Shown piece after piece: positions 14,101 to 24,180 of a stretch of 64,000 nt of DNA. The stretch lies in contig NC_092628.1 in the NCBI RefSeq assembly GCF_039555335.1, positions 73,348,713 through 73,412,712 on the forward strand, read 5' to 3'. Origin of the DNA: Amphiura filiformis. Lineage: Eukaryota > Echinodermata > Ophiuroidea > Amphilepidida > Amphiuridae. Made by a program: the position numbers and the translations under genes. The notes below the pieces were generated by a model that saw nothing but the letters and a program-made list of their open reading frames with translations, ran no database searches and was not told the DNA's origin. Within the stretch, counting starts at the first letter, position 1. Each line of letters starts with the position of its first letter.

Positions 14101-17100
14101 CTTGGCCCACTTACCGAAACAAACTTGTTCTGTCTGAGGTCCAGATGCACCCACCCACCAAATTTGAGGAACGTGCGACCCCTAGTCTCCGAGAAAATAG
14201 GCAGAAAACAGTTTTTACTAATTTGACCTCAGATGACCCCTGGGTGACCTTGACCCACAAACCAATACAAACTTGTTCCGTCTTAGGTCAAGATGCACCT
14301 ACCCACCAAGTTGCATGCTCATATGACAGTTTTTACTAATTTGACCCATAGATGACCTCTGGTGACCTTGACCCACTAACCAATACAAACTTGTTCTGTC
14401 TCGGGTCAAGACGCACCCACCCGTCAAGTTTGAGGAACGTGCGACCCCCAGTCTCTGAGAAAAACAGTTCTTACTAATTTGACCCCTAGATGACCTAGGG
14501 TGACCTTGACCCACTAACCAATACAAACTTGATCTGTCTGGGGTCAAGCTGCACCCACCCACCAAGTTTGAGGAACGTGCGACCCCTAATCTCCGAGAAA
14601 ATAGGCGGACAGACACACAGATAGACAGACAGAGAGACAGATAGACAGATAGACAGATAGACGATGCGTATTATTATATAGATACATTGTACCTTAATGA
14701 TCTAATGTCATTTTTGTTTCTTTGTACTATTTTTATGATTTAAATGATATCATGTGATACCAGGATGCAGTAAAACTGATAATCTTGGTCTGGAATCAGG
14801 AGCAATCAAAGACAAACAAATCAAATCGTCATCGGAATACAGCGGCTATGAGGCCTACAAAGGTCGCCTGGGAAATTCCGGTTATTGGACAGCAGAAGAT
14901 TCAGTCCCGGATCCTTGGATTCAGGTAGAATTTGCAACTGCAGTAACAATGACGAAGGTCCTCATCCAGGGAAGTGGCAATTCCTATTTCAATGCATGGG
15001 TTACCGAAGTTGAAATCCAAACAGGGTATAGCGAAGAAACACTGACTTACATTGAGGAAGACGATAAGCCAATGGTGAGTTTACCAGCTGCATTTGATGT
15101 CAAGATTATATGGCAATGGGTCAATTGGCATTTAGTTCGAAAGTGTATAGGGTTTGTCCACATTAATAAGTTTTACTTTTTAAGAGGTGCTTTAGGGATG
15201 CATCCGGACAGTGACATGTTTCGGACAGAAGGAAACACATGACAAATTAGCACAGAAAAGCTCATGTAGCATGCCTTCTGGCATTATATTTATCTTGAAT
15301 TTTTAAAAAATTCATTGCTGAAATAAAACACTTTCTCACCCCTGAAGTCAGACAAGTGTTTATTTGGGAATGGGCTGTAGCCTATTTTGTTGTCTTCTAT
15401 AAATACTACACTAAGCCAAAAAAGAAACTTATAATTTTTCACAAGGTCGTATCTTAAAATCCTGTCCATCAAAATTAACCAAAATTACACACAGTATTGC
15501 CTCAATACTCTACCCTAAACACATGTCATTACTCAAGCAGTTGTCCAACTGACACAATAGCAAAATGCACTGATATGGAACAGCTTCCTGGACCACATTC
15601 ACAGCCCTATTGGCACCCAACAAACGAAATCTGTGAGAACGGCATCTTGAATCACCAGGATCATCATGTCAAATGTCCAAACAAAATAATGAAGTCCATT
15701 AGTAACGGGTATGTCCACCGTGCGCTTGCACGCATGCTGTGCACCTGCTTCTCATGCTTCCAACCAAGTTCCTGATGATATCCTGGGGAAGATTGCCCCA
15801 TGCTTCTCGTTACTAAAGGACTTCATTATTTGTTTGGACATGTGACATAATGATCCTGGTAAGTTTGTTATCTATGCCCGTGTAACGGGGCATAGATATT
15901 GTTTTTGTTGTGTTTAGTCTTCGGCTTCTCCTTCTTCTCCTTCTCCTTCTCAAGATCAGTCCTTTGCACCCCTCTAGCTCAGGTACTAAAGTAGCCCCTG
16001 GGCCCATACTTGGTACAATGATGGCCCATGACCCCTAGATACATCCTAGGGTACCCCGACCCCAAAGGTCAAAGGTCATGGGCTACAGGGGGCAATATGT
16101 GTAAAATTTCAAACAGCTCTAGCTCAACTACTATAGCGCCCTCAGGGTTCATACTTGGTACAATGATGGCCTATGACCCTAGAAGTATGCTATGCTAGCC
16201 GCAACCCCAGAGGTCAAAGTTCATATGCTTTAAAAAGCAAAATAGGTACGACCGGTTAACACAGTGTATCGCAATAGGTAGCATTTTGGTAGCTACCTGT
16301 ATTTGCAATGATGAAGGCTTCAAATATACGTCAAGACGTACAATGGGGTTAAGAGGTTAACTGCTTAAAGGGACACAATGTTTTGGGATTAAAGGGGTAT
16401 TCTCCAGTCTGGTGGTGTTTCAGAGAGAGTGAGGGTCTGATGGAGTATAAGAGAGAGTGATGGCTTGGTGGGGTATTAGAGAGAGTTTGGGCCAGCCTGG
16501 TGGTGTTTTAGAGCGAGTGAGTGTCTGGTGGATTATAAGAGAGAGTGAGGGTCTGGTGAGGTATTAGAGAGAGTGTGCGCCAATCTGGGGGTGTTTTAGA
16601 GCTAGTGAGTGTCTGGTGGAGTATAAGAGAGAGTGATGGCTGGGTGGGGTATTAGAGAGAGTTGGGGTCAGCCTGGTGGTGTTTTAGAGCGAGTGAGTGT
16701 CTGGTGGAGTATAAGAGAGAGTGAAGGCTTGGTGGGGTATTAGAGAGAGTATGGGTCAGCCTGTTGGTGTTTTAGAGCGAGTGAGTGTCTGGTGGAGTAT
16801 AAGAGAGAGTGATGGCTGGGTGGGGTATTAGAGAGAGTTTGGGTCAGCCTGGTGGTGTTTTAGAGCGAGTGAGTGTCTGGTGGCGTATAAGAGAGAGTGA
16901 GGGTCTGGTGGGGTATTAGAGAGAGTTTGGGTCAGCCTGGTGGTGTTTTAGAGCGAGTGAGCGTCTGGTGGAGTATAAGAGAGAGGGTCTGGTGGGGTAT
17001 TAGAGAGAATGTGGTCCAGTCTGGTGGTGTTTTAGAGAGATTGATGGTCTGATGAGGTATAAGAGAGAGTGAAGGCTTGGTAGGGTATTAGAGAGAGTAT

Positions 17101-20100
17101 GGATCAGCCTGGTGGTGTTTTAGAGAGAGTGAGTGTATAGTGGAGTACAAGAGAGAGTGAAGGCTTAGTGGGGCATTAGAGAGAGTATGGGTCAGCCTGT
17201 TGGTGTTTTAGAGCGTGTGAGTGTCTGGTGGAGTATTAGAGAGAGTGGGGGTCTGGTGGGGCATTAGAGAGAGTATGGGTCAGCCTGATGGTGTTTTAGA
17301 GCGAGTGAGTGTCTGGTGGAGTATAAGAGAGAGTGCGGGTCTGGTGGGGTATTAGAGAGAGTGTGGTCCAGTCTGGTGGTGTTTTAGAGCGAGTGAGTGT
17401 CTGGTGGAGTATAAGAGAGTGATGGTCTGGTGGGGTGTTAGAGAGAGTGTGGGCCACGGGCATAGATATTCGTGTTTGGTCAAACACAACTGTGGTTTCT
17501 AGTTTTGACTCTCTTTAATGTTTTTAACTTAATGTTGTTAAAATTGGTTGCTGTGACCTGTGATTCAAGATGCCATTCTCACAGATTTCTTTTGCTGGGT
17601 GCCAATAGGGCTGTGAATGTGGTCCAGGAAGTTGTCCCATATCAGTGCATTTTGCTGTTGTGTCAGTTGGTCAACTGATTGGCTACTGACATGTGTTTAG
17701 AGTAGAGTATTGAGGCAATCCTGCGTGTAATTTTGGTTAATTTTGATGGACAGGATTTTAAGATATGGCCTGGTGAAAAATTATAAGTTTCTTTTTTGGC
17801 TTAGTGTAGTATACAAAAGTGATAATAATGTGTTAGATAGTCTAAAGAAAATCTTCCTAATTTTCATCAAACAGACAACAAATGTGTATATAAAACTAGA
17901 CTGAGGAGCAATGCTATCATGCGTGGCTACTGTACATTCGAAATGTGATAAAGCTAATTGGCTATACATGTAATTGCCAATTCATATTCCATGGGTTGCT
18001 GCTATTTTTTTAATCTAGTTTTCTTCAGTTAAATACAAAAACGCAGAGTAAGTTTAACTCTACAGTACATTACTACCTCAGCTAAACTGTTGTGTGCTTG
18101 TTCAATTATATTTCCCAGAAACTTACTGCAAACATAGATATAGATTCAGTGGTAGAACTCCCATTACCAGTTCCAATTACTGCACGCTTTCTACGAATCA
18201 ATCCAGTAAAATGTACGGAGTATTGCGCTCTGCGATTTGATGTGGTTGGATGTATAGCACTGAATGAGTGTGATGATGAAAATGGTCCTTGCGATGTTCA
18301 TGCAATCTGCAGTGATTTAGACGATGGATTTAAATGCATATGTAAACCAGGATTTGTTGGCAATGGCTTCTTATGTACAGGTATGTTGACCCACCTGACA
18401 GCAATGACCTTCTGCATTGACCATTTGCAAAATAGTTGTCTCCTGTGAATAGATTCAAGAGTCAATACGTGCAGAATTTGAAACAAAAAAATCACTAAAT
18501 ACAACTTGAACATTACCATAAACACTCCTGAAATCAGCGTTCGAAATTTTGGTTGTCCGGTTGCCCAGGACAACTAAAAAAGTGGCTGGACAGCCAAAAA
18601 TACTGATTCGGTTGTCCGCCGGACAACCATAAATCTGTAGCCAAAATGGACCTTTGTACATACGGACAACCAAAAACTTAGACGGACAACCATTTATTTT
18701 TCCTTAATTCGAACACTGCCTGAAATATTACGTTTCTTTAAAAAAAATTTAACGAGAAATGAGCCTGCAAATGGCCAAATTGTTATCCATTTGGTACTAA
18801 TATTTTATATAATTTCCAGAAATTCTCTCTAGCACCAACCACCCAAGAATGGAGGGGACACAGGACACAACAAAGATATCAATACCTACCAAATTTGCAC
18901 CAGATATCAGTATTGATACCAGCACAAACAACACAGGTAAGGCCAATATACTATTTAGTGCCATGCAGCACTGCTTGCAGTCGACCGATAGCCGGGGTCC
19001 AATTTGAAACTTGCAGCGCAAATTTCAAGCAGTAAGCGTATCAAGTAAGTTGCAACACAACTATGAAGTATACTTCATGATCATTTCGAACTCGGTCAAC
19101 CATTATTATCACAAGTACCGTATTTATTCCATTAATTCTTGTTTTCGCCACTTGATCAAGTTTTAGCTATATGACCAAATTCAATGAGTTCTATATAATA
19201 CTAATTCTATATAATAACCTGACATAGATTTCAACTATATTCAAAAAATTAAACAACAACAACTATTGTTCTCCTTGTCTTTTGATAGTGGATATGTATT
19301 AATATTTCATTATTGAATTGTACATAATATGTATCACAGTCATCTTTTCATGTCTTGTATGCCCAATGCGCATTGAGATTCCTTGTGATAAAAAATGTGT
19401 GTCTTTAAATATTATTATTAATATTATACAACTGATTTACCAAATTACTGTATGTTTTTTTCTTATTTGTTGAAATACTATACAGCTGCCATTGCTGGAG
19501 GATTGGTAGGAGGCATAGTGCTCACCATTCTAATTTTGTTCCTGCTTTGGTTCGTTTTCAGGTAATATCACATAGAACTATATAGTTAATTTTAGCAAAA
19601 CATCTAGTAAATCTAGAAATTCAAACATTTCACAACATCCACTTCCAAACACCTGATGACAATGAAATGTATGTCTCAAATACTCCAAATACTCCCTGGG
19701 AAATGTGCTAGCTTTCAAATAAGCCTTGTAAAACCTTTACAAACACTAATAAGCGCATGGCTGTTGATCACTACATAAATGTCCTTTTCATTTTTCTCCA
19801 TGTCATCGATATATAGAAATCAAAGAATGTCTAAAGCTACTGCATTGGAGTTGCCTGATCCACAGAACAACCAGTTATCACCACTAGACACACAAGCAGA
19901 GACACCTATTGGAAACATCTACCAAGGGATTCAAGACCAACCTAATGAATATGCAGAAGCAGATTTTAGCCAAGATCAGCATAATCCAACTAATGGATAT
20001 GCACATTTGAGTGATAATACCTATGCATGCCCAGATCAAAACCAGGCAATTCCAGAAGATAATCCAAATACTATTGAATACCCCTATGCAGATATAGACC

Positions 20101-20579
20101 ATGGACATGCTAATAGTTCCAATTTTGATGAATATGCACGCGTAAATAAAACTAAAATTCAGGTAGAATCGATTCAAAGCAATCCGGATTCAACAAACCA
20201 CACTCTGCCAAAACAAGACCAGTGTAATCCACTCCAAAATAATCCATGTGAAAGTGAATACTACACTTATGTTGACACACCACCAGGTAGTAGCAATCAA
20301 TCATCTGGACAACCACTGACAACTTCTCAAGAAGGCTGGATGGACAATACCATCTATTCATCTTCCACTGATGATGAAACACCAACTGCCCAAACAACAT
20401 CTTCTCATGTTACCATGGCAGCTGAGCCTGTAGCCATAGTTACCCAAAACAATGAAGGTTGGATAGACAATACTCTGTATGCAACTTCAGGAGGCAGTGA
20501 AGATGTCCAGCAAGATCCTTCTACACATGTGCAACATGAAGAAGAGGGATGGGTGGATAATTCTATTTATGATGTATAA
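2178..20579 (+). CDS. SRCR x3 / F5-8C / EGF single-pass receptor with tyrosine-rich tail
   Basis: Predicted type I membrane receptor of 852 residues. Exons: 2178-2238, 2740-3048, 3177-3422, 4444-4527, 4681-4881, 12322-12450, 14764-15074, 18119-18380, 18820-18936, 19486-19561, 19817-20579. All have GT/AG borders and phases join in frame. Order: signal peptide (1-18); SRCR 1 (21-123, RLVNGDDEFQGRLEI, WGTVC, CAQLGLP); a divergent SRCR 2 (126-233, split over two exons); SRCR 3 (241-343, two exons); discoidin/F5-8C (345-492, Cys at both ends, WIQVEF core); EGF (496-533, NECDD start); Ser/Thr stalk; transmembrane helix (about 576-598, Gly-rich then Leu/Phe); cytoplasmic tail 599-852. SRCR and discoidin domains bind proteins, glycans or microbial surfaces, so a scavenger, recognition or adhesion receptor is inferred. 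The tail has about ten tyrosines (NIYQG, GYAHL, PYADI, EYARV, TYVD) and three EGWxDNxxY repeats starting at residues 771, 812 and 842, the last ending the protein. The tail has no kinase or phosphatase domain. No orthologue name can be given; 5' UTR exons are not resolved. Confidence 0.88.
3430..3900. repeat. Intronic cluster of CACTGAAA / TTTCAGTG words
   Basis: The intron after exon 3 of the receptor gene holds about fifteen copies of CACTGAAA or its reverse complement. Direct orientation dominates on the left and the reverse on the right, as in a worn foldback element. No coding potential is apparent. Confidence 0.4.
5395..5995. mobile_element. Decayed Tc1/mariner fragment with an inverted copy of its own tail
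   Basis: The plus strand from about 5650 to 5985 translates as the C-terminal part of a Tc1-family DDE transposase: HRARVVNDFLQEEGIQRIE, then PANSPDLNPTEHLWDKL, then an LLEEW...IP segment and a stop. A TGA sits where the family normally has the Trp of the DWPANSPDLNP motif, and the N-terminal half is missing. At 5400-5480 the minus strand carries a second copy of the last ~75 bp (ILLEEW..LGSMWPG), giving a head-on inverted repeat. It lies in intron 5 of the receptor gene and cannot encode a working enzyme. Confidence 0.75.
6134..6228 (+). mobile_element. Isolated Helitron-like 3' tail
   Basis: Two short palindromes follow each other: AAGTTAGGC / GCCTAACTT and TCAGGCGGAT / ATCCGCCTGA. A GCTCT string comes next. 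The order resembles the tail at 10330-10380 (GCCTAACTTA, hairpin, GCTCTAG), so this is probably the end of an older element of the same family whose terminal CTAG has mutated. Confidence 0.4.
6229..7594 (+). mobile_element. Helitron-like non-autonomous element A with ~100-bp tandem units
   Basis: It starts with a TC-rich tract, continues into a body with about seven tandem units of ~100 bp (6770-7540), and ends with a hairpin, GTGGCTC-gt-GAGCCAC at 7568-7583, followed seven bases later by CTAG and a T. A hairpin just before CTRR-T is the 3' hallmark of Helitrons. The internal minisatellite resembles HINE/DINE-type non-autonomous Helentrons. There is no Rep/helicase reading frame, so the call rests on terminal structure only. 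Confidence 0.5.
7595..10380 (+). mobile_element. Helitron-like non-autonomous element B with 102-bp minisatellite
   Basis: It begins directly at the end of element A with a (TTTC)n tract, contains a 102-bp tandem array, and ends with the hairpin GTGCCCTT-gca-AAGGGCAC (10351-10369), seven bases before CTAG at 10377-10380. A worn copy of the ATTTAAAATCCACAC-type MITE seems to sit near 8150-8300. The head-to-tail arrangement with A on one side and C and D on the other suggests serial insertion or tandem rolling-circle transposition. No protein is encoded. Confidence 0.5.
8575..10310 (+). repeat. 102-bp minisatellite carrying repeated AGGTCA half-sites
   Basis: About 17 tandem units; the phrase ACAAAGG recurs at 8581, 8683, 8785 and 8887, fixing the period at 102 bp. 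Each unit contains three or four AGGTCA hexamers: two separated by four bases (DR4), then two separated by one base (DR1), then an overlapping GGTCA. The rest of the unit (GTTGCTCCGATTGGGCTGTAA, CGGGGAAAATGATCCCTGAC) is also well conserved. About seven diverged units of the same family lie at 6770-7540. The 102-bp period is divisible by three, but stops occur in all frames I examined. Confidence 0.85.
10381..11152 (+). mobile_element. Helitron-like element C, first of a head-to-tail pair
   Basis: It starts with TTTCTTCTTTC tracts and GCCGACCACT and ends with a GTGG..GACCAC hairpin followed by AGCTAA-T, a CTRR-T end. The inside is modular: a block with TATGGGGTCCTCACAGATTT and GGGTCAAAGGTCATTAAG is repeated. 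It is a shorter relative of element D immediately downstream. No coding capacity. Confidence 0.55.
11153..12068 (+). mobile_element. Helitron-like element D, second of a head-to-tail pair
   Basis: It starts exactly where C ends, with the same TTCTTCTTTC..GCCGACCACTT opening, and closes with the hairpin GTGGTC-tta-GACCAC (12048-12062) plus AGCTAA-T. It is about 145 bp longer than C, through an extra internal module. GGGTCAAAGGTCA, a DR1-like pair, recurs several times in both C and D. Confidence 0.55.
12469..12743. mobile_element. MITE with GGGCTATTCCATTTAAAATC ends
   Basis: Long terminal inverted repeats read GGGCTATTCCATTTAAAATC at the left and its reverse complement at the right, each continuing into CCACACTACCCCTGTGGAAG. 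Related sequence is at 54796-55015 and, more worn, around 8150-8300. It begins only 18 bases after the donor of exon 6 of the receptor gene. No coding capacity. Confidence 0.75.
12771..13062 (-). mobile_element. tRNA-like repeat, old copy of the 41.4-kb family
   Basis: On the minus strand a B-box-like motif (GTTCGAATCCCACCC) follows a Ser/Leu-tRNA-like stretch. The plus-strand right end is GTTAGGGTTAA. Sequence along its length matches the two copies at 41402-42020, with more substitutions. It looks like a tRNA-derived SINE or a MITE that captured a tRNA-like segment; it is not a functional tRNA gene. Confidence 0.6.
13282..13461. mobile_element. 180-bp foldback MITE
   Basis: Two arms of about 80 bp are near-perfect inverted copies (CTGTAAATTTTGTTCA outward; GTTTTAGTGACGTTTCACC inward), separated by about 20 bp. 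It lies in intron 6 of the receptor gene. Confidence 0.8.
13636..14683. mobile_element. Minisatellite-bearing element ending in (ACAG/ATAG)n
   Basis: It opens with CTAGGCGGTTACCCGTATTT, then repeats modules of CAGTTTTTACTAATTTGACC and CCACCAAGTTTGAGGAACG with TGACCCC/TGACCTC words. It closes with AGGCGGACAGACA, an (ACAG)n/(ATAG)n microsatellite (about 14605-14665) and GATGCGTATTATTATATAG. Central tandem repeats flanked by a microsatellite resemble mollusc 'pearl' type non-autonomous elements, but I cannot assign a superfamily. No usable open frame. Confidence 0.5.
15870..17502 (+). mobile_element. Helitron-like element E with 88-bp minisatellite
   Basis: The left end holds an ATCTATGCCC..GGGGCATAGAT hairpin and a CTTCTC tract. 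The right end has GGGCATAGATATT, the hairpin GTGTTTG-gt-CAAACAC (17472-17487) and CTAG-T at 17499-17503, twelve bases beyond the hairpin. Matching subterminal words at both ends and a CTRR-T 3' end suggest a non-autonomous Helitron/Helentron. No Rep or helicase frame. Confidence 0.5.
16400..17457 (+). repeat. 88-bp GT/AG-rich minisatellite
   Basis: About twelve units; GGTGGTGTTTTAGAG recurs at 16411, 16499, ~16587 and 16675, giving an 88-bp period. The unit mixes GTGAGTGTCTGGTGG, AGTATAAGAGAGAGTGA and GTATTAGAGAGAGT. Neighbouring units differ by small deletions and point changes. It is the centre of element E. Confidence 0.85.
18530..18710. repeat. GGACAACC-rich repeat in intron 8 of the receptor gene
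   Basis: The words GGTTGTCC, GGACAACC and ACGGACAACC recur in both orientations about nine times in 180 bp, with short inverted pairs such as GGTTGTCCGCCGGACAACC. No coding or transposon end is recognised. Confidence 0.4.
19335..19425 (+). mobile_element. Possible retroelement 3' tail
   Basis: TGTCTTGTATGCCCAATGCG, then CATTGAGATTCC and an ATT-rich stretch resemble the 3' end of LINE/SINE families that finish in GCGC..TTGAG and ATT repeats. It is short and unsupported by any reading frame, so the call is weak. Confidence 0.25.
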
Positions 20580-22525
20580 TAGGTGCAGCAGCAATGCAAG
20601 ATCAGAGCTTAGAAGAGCAATCTGATAACACATCCGTTTCAAATAACAAAGAGTGATGATTTTACATGTATCAGGTTTGAGTTGGCCTATTTGGTATAGA
20701 AAAATAGCTTGTCACTTAATATGATGATGGCAATCCTATTAATACTGTGCTACTAGTTATAGGTCTGACTCGCAACTTATATCAGCACAACCAATGTGCA
20801 TAAAAAATGTATCATAGGCAGATATACATAATTAGATGGGTTTAAGTGTTTTGTGGTGGATATGTCTTGTCATAGATGTATGGGTTTACCAATCAATTGC
20901 CATGAAGCCTTCAAGAGAGTGATTCACCACCGACTTTTTAGCAATAATTCATCTCATTCAGTTTGTTACTCAATTGCATGGTTTGGTCATGTAATAAACT
21001 AAATTTTACAAGAGACATACAGTTTATGAAGTGTCTTGGGCAACCACCTCAGAAGTTTTATGTGGTGGCCCAAACCACTTAGGGCACCCATATTTGACGA
21101 GTTGCATTACTGCGAAGCACAGCCATCTTCTGTAATGGTGCACACTACACTCACTGCATGAATCGGTGACTCTTGTAATTAGCAAAAAGGGCATCAGTTA
21201 TTTAAATGTCTGCTTAAGTAGCAACAAGTCAAAAATATTAACAGAGCTAAAACCAAATACTTAAAGATTTTCTATTATTAATACATTGACTTTATTTCAG
21301 TGTATAAATTATTGTATATCAAATTACAAAACTAAAGTTTACAAACATACTAGTCCCTGAGAGAATGAATGAAAGATCCTAACATGAACTATCATGATGC
21401 TTGTTCTACTAAAAAGTGTTATTAGTTGAAGTGAAGTATAAAGTCTACAGATATATAACACTTGTTGACCCTGATATAAACCATTTTCATTAAAAAAAAT
21501 GTGTTGCAGTGTTAAAAATCTATCTCAATCCAAATTACAAATGCAATCAATTACATTATTTTGCTTAAACAAGTTATCATGATTATAAAGAAACAAAAAT
21601 AAGCTTGTTCCCATATGTGATACTATTAATCCACTCCGGCCAAAGGCAGCCATGTTGAAAATTAAGTTATGGACATCTACCAGGTAAGGAAGCATACTAT
21701 AGCCCAAATCCGTACATCCCCACATATAAGTTATCACAGTGCCAATTTGCTGATGTATTTTCTTGTTTTGTTTTGACTATCAATTTCCCAAGATACCTTT
21801 TGTTAGAGTAGATCAGATTATGTCACATAATTTACTACATTTGCTGCATTTAGTGCAGAGAGTTAAATGTGCAATAGCTCCTTCTTGTTAGAGATCAGTT
21901 TTCAGATATTTAACTCGAGCATATTTTGTTACCAGGGAGCATGTTAAGAACCACTCTCCCATACCTGACATCTTAAGCAGGTATATAAAATTTAAGAACT
22001 CAAGGTAACTATTACAGATTAAACCATCCATACACTCTAACATGATAATTAAAACAGTAGGGTTGCACACCTTCAGCATTTTTGATGTGGATAATAGGCA
22101 CCACAAGTTATGGCTATGCCTAATTGACTAACCTATAAGTGGCAAAATTATTCAGTTTTTTACTGCGCGCATAAATGATAAAATCCCAAATTATGCTTGC
22201 ATAAAATTCACATAAGTGTGCCTCAGTTACATATTATGTAAAGCACACTTAGCATAAGTAAGGCACCATGTGTGCACACCATTATGATGTTATGAGTCAC
22301 TTATAGGTTGGGCAAAGTATACAAAGGTCAAAACTTATTAAATGCTTAGTGCCAGAAATACATGTACATAAACACATTAACAGGTCGAAAGAATGGATGA
22401 TGCAAGCAATACTTTATACAAATACCAAAAATACATGTGAAATTCAATATACAAATACATGTTACTTATTAACATAATGTAGACCAATTTCAATAATATA
22501 AAATAATTTTAACAGAATCATAATT
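20580..22525 (+). other. 3' flank of the receptor gene
   Basis: AT-rich sequence without a gene. An AATAAA at 20993-20998, about 415 bases past the stop codon, is the best polyadenylation signal seen. The reading frames on the minus strand between 21.5 and 22.1 kb look random in composition. Confidence 0.45.
20993..20998 (+). terminator. Polyadenylation signal of the receptor gene
   Basis: Canonical AATAAA about 415 bases after the TAA stop, in an AT-rich context. Other signals further down cannot be excluded. Confidence 0.5.
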
Positions 22526-23753
22526 CAGGCCCGTCGGAACCGCTACGGCTGGTACGGCCAATACCAAAGTTCTTACCATTGTACTTATAAACATTCAATA
22601 TTTGTATAATATTGTATAAATATTATAACTTCGGTGATTTTTGAATGGTTGATTTTCCCTTTATTTTATTTTTTTGAGGTGTGACTTACGAATTTAGTAC
22701 CATGTGTACTGAAAGTCTTATTATGAATTGGTAAACATGAGCAAGAACATGTTTTATGCAGGCGCGGATTCAGGGGGGCAGTGGGCACGGCCCTACCTCG
22801 TAACCCCCCAAAAAAAGAGGAAAGGAGAGAAGAGAAGAGAAAGAGGAAAAAAGGAGAAAAAGAGAAGAGAAAAATGGAGAAAAGGAGAAGGAAAAAAGTT
22901 AAATTGCATATAATTGAGTAGGTCCATGTCTAAATAAACCGCAATGTCGGCTCAATCAAAAGTAGGCCCTATAATTTATAGGCCTGTGATTATTTTAGGC
23001 ATTGCTTGAAGGCGGTCCAAAATTTTACACAATAATAGTGACAAAATGGTCCACCAAATGCCTTCAATTAGGTCTTCATTTTGCAAAAGTTTCTCACTTC
23101 TGAGGGGGGCATATCCTCTCGGACGCCCCCTGCGAGACGCAACTTTATAGGAACATATAAAGCAATAATTAATAATAAAAGTCAAAACCTGTCCACGAAT
23201 GGCTTCAACTGGGCCGGTTTTTTGCAAATTTTAGGCTTTTCCAAACTAAAAATTTTACACAATACTGGTGACAAAATGGTCCACCAAATGGCTACAATTG
23301 GGTCTTCATTTTCCAAAAGTTCCCGAGATGCAACTTTATAGTTATTATAAAGCAATAATTAATACAATAAAAGTCAAAATGGTCCACCAAATGGCTTCAA
23401 TTGGGTCTTTTATTTCCAAAAGTTTCTAACTTCTGAGGGGGGTGGGCACATCCCCCTCAGACACTCCCTGCTTCGCGCAATCACGACGGGATGGCCGCTA
23501 TTTTTTCTTTTTATATTTTTCTAAAATTGGCCCCCCCCCCCCTCTGACTGCTCTAGATCCACTGGTTTTATGGTTGATCATTTTATTTTGAATGTCCTAG
23601 TTTTGAAGTTTAGTCATATTAACTTACCGTTGAAATTGCACTTTTCATTTTCAAAAGTGCTTGGGCTGAGGGGGCTTCACTCCCTTTAACCCCCATGAGG
23701 GGCTCTGCCCGTTCAAACCCCGTACCACTTTTAATATGCTTCCGACGGGCCTG
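22526..23753. mobile_element. hAT-like non-autonomous transposon with 8-bp target duplication
   Basis: Ends are CAGGCCCGTCGGAA and TTCCGACGGGCCTG, perfect 14-bp terminal inverted repeats starting with CAG. They are flanked by TCATAATT (22518-22525) and TCATAATC (23754-23761), an 8-bp duplication with one mismatch. CAG-type ends plus 8-bp duplications are typical of hAT. Inside, a block with GACAAAATGGTCCACCAAAT is repeated three times (about 23040, 23270 and 23370). No transposase frame is visible. Confidence 0.75.
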
Positions 23754-23954
23754 TCATAATCTACTCATTCCAGTTCAGCACTGTATCTAAAATATGTCAA
23801 TTAATTTGTATTATTAATTTTTTCAACTTAAATTGCTGTAATGTTCTATCTACATAATTATGCTTATTCAAGTTTATTGCTGCATATCTCTTGCTAATTT
23901 TAAATGTATTGTGAGTATTATTATCCACTATAATGACTCCATATAATATTTTCA

Positions 23955-23960
23955 TTTATT
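23955..23960 (-). terminator. Possible polyadenylation signal of the minus-strand gene
   Basis: TTTATT on the plus strand gives AATAAA on the minus strand, about 500 bases past the stop codon at 24460. It is the first canonical signal I noticed downstream; its use is not shown. Confidence 0.3.
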
Positions 23961-24039
23961 TCTGTCACATGACCTCATCAATGTACACATTAATAAAGCA
24001 ATGCATTGTTAGTTAAATTTCCATCTTGTTCAGATTGGG

Positions 24040-24180
24040 TGCCACAACCTTCATGCTTAGCATCTTCGCAGCATCCACATATCTTAACTTCTATCGTTAG
24101 CTTGTTACCTTCATTGATTTTCAATCTTACATTTTCCATTGTACTGTTGTGAATTGGGATGAAAACAAATAAAACTTGAG
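24040..24180 (-). other. Short Cys-rich minus-strand frame, possible orphan exon
   Basis: The minus strand reads MENVRLKINEGNKLTIEVKI, then CGCCEDAKHEGCG and soon a TAA stop. An acceptor-like TTCACAACAG lies just upstream. The Cys-rich stretch vaguely recalls the membrane-proximal CxC region of cadherins. It more likely belongs to the 3' UTR of the minus-strand gene. Confidence 0.2.

Larger units (their letters stand above)
15405..17815. mobile_element. Long foldback element with a Helitron-like insertion
   Basis: The left arm (about 15405-15680) and right arm (about 17560-17815) are inverted copies of each other; shared words include GCCAAAAAAGAAACTTATAA, CCTGTCCATCAAAATTAACC and TTCCTGGACCACATTCACAG. 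A second inner inverted pair (AATAATGAAGTCC / GGACTTCATTATT) lies at about 15680-15840. The right part of the palindrome is interrupted by the minisatellite element at 15870-17502. It occupies most of intron 7 of the receptor gene. Confidence 0.65.

Noticed and set aside
14299-14616. Minus-strand frame with repeated ARSSNL..GGC segments
   Set aside because: It is the translation of a minisatellite unit in a transposable element.
17296-17487. Minus-strand Pro/His/Thr-rich repeat frame
   Set aside because: It is a by-product of the 88-bp minisatellite.
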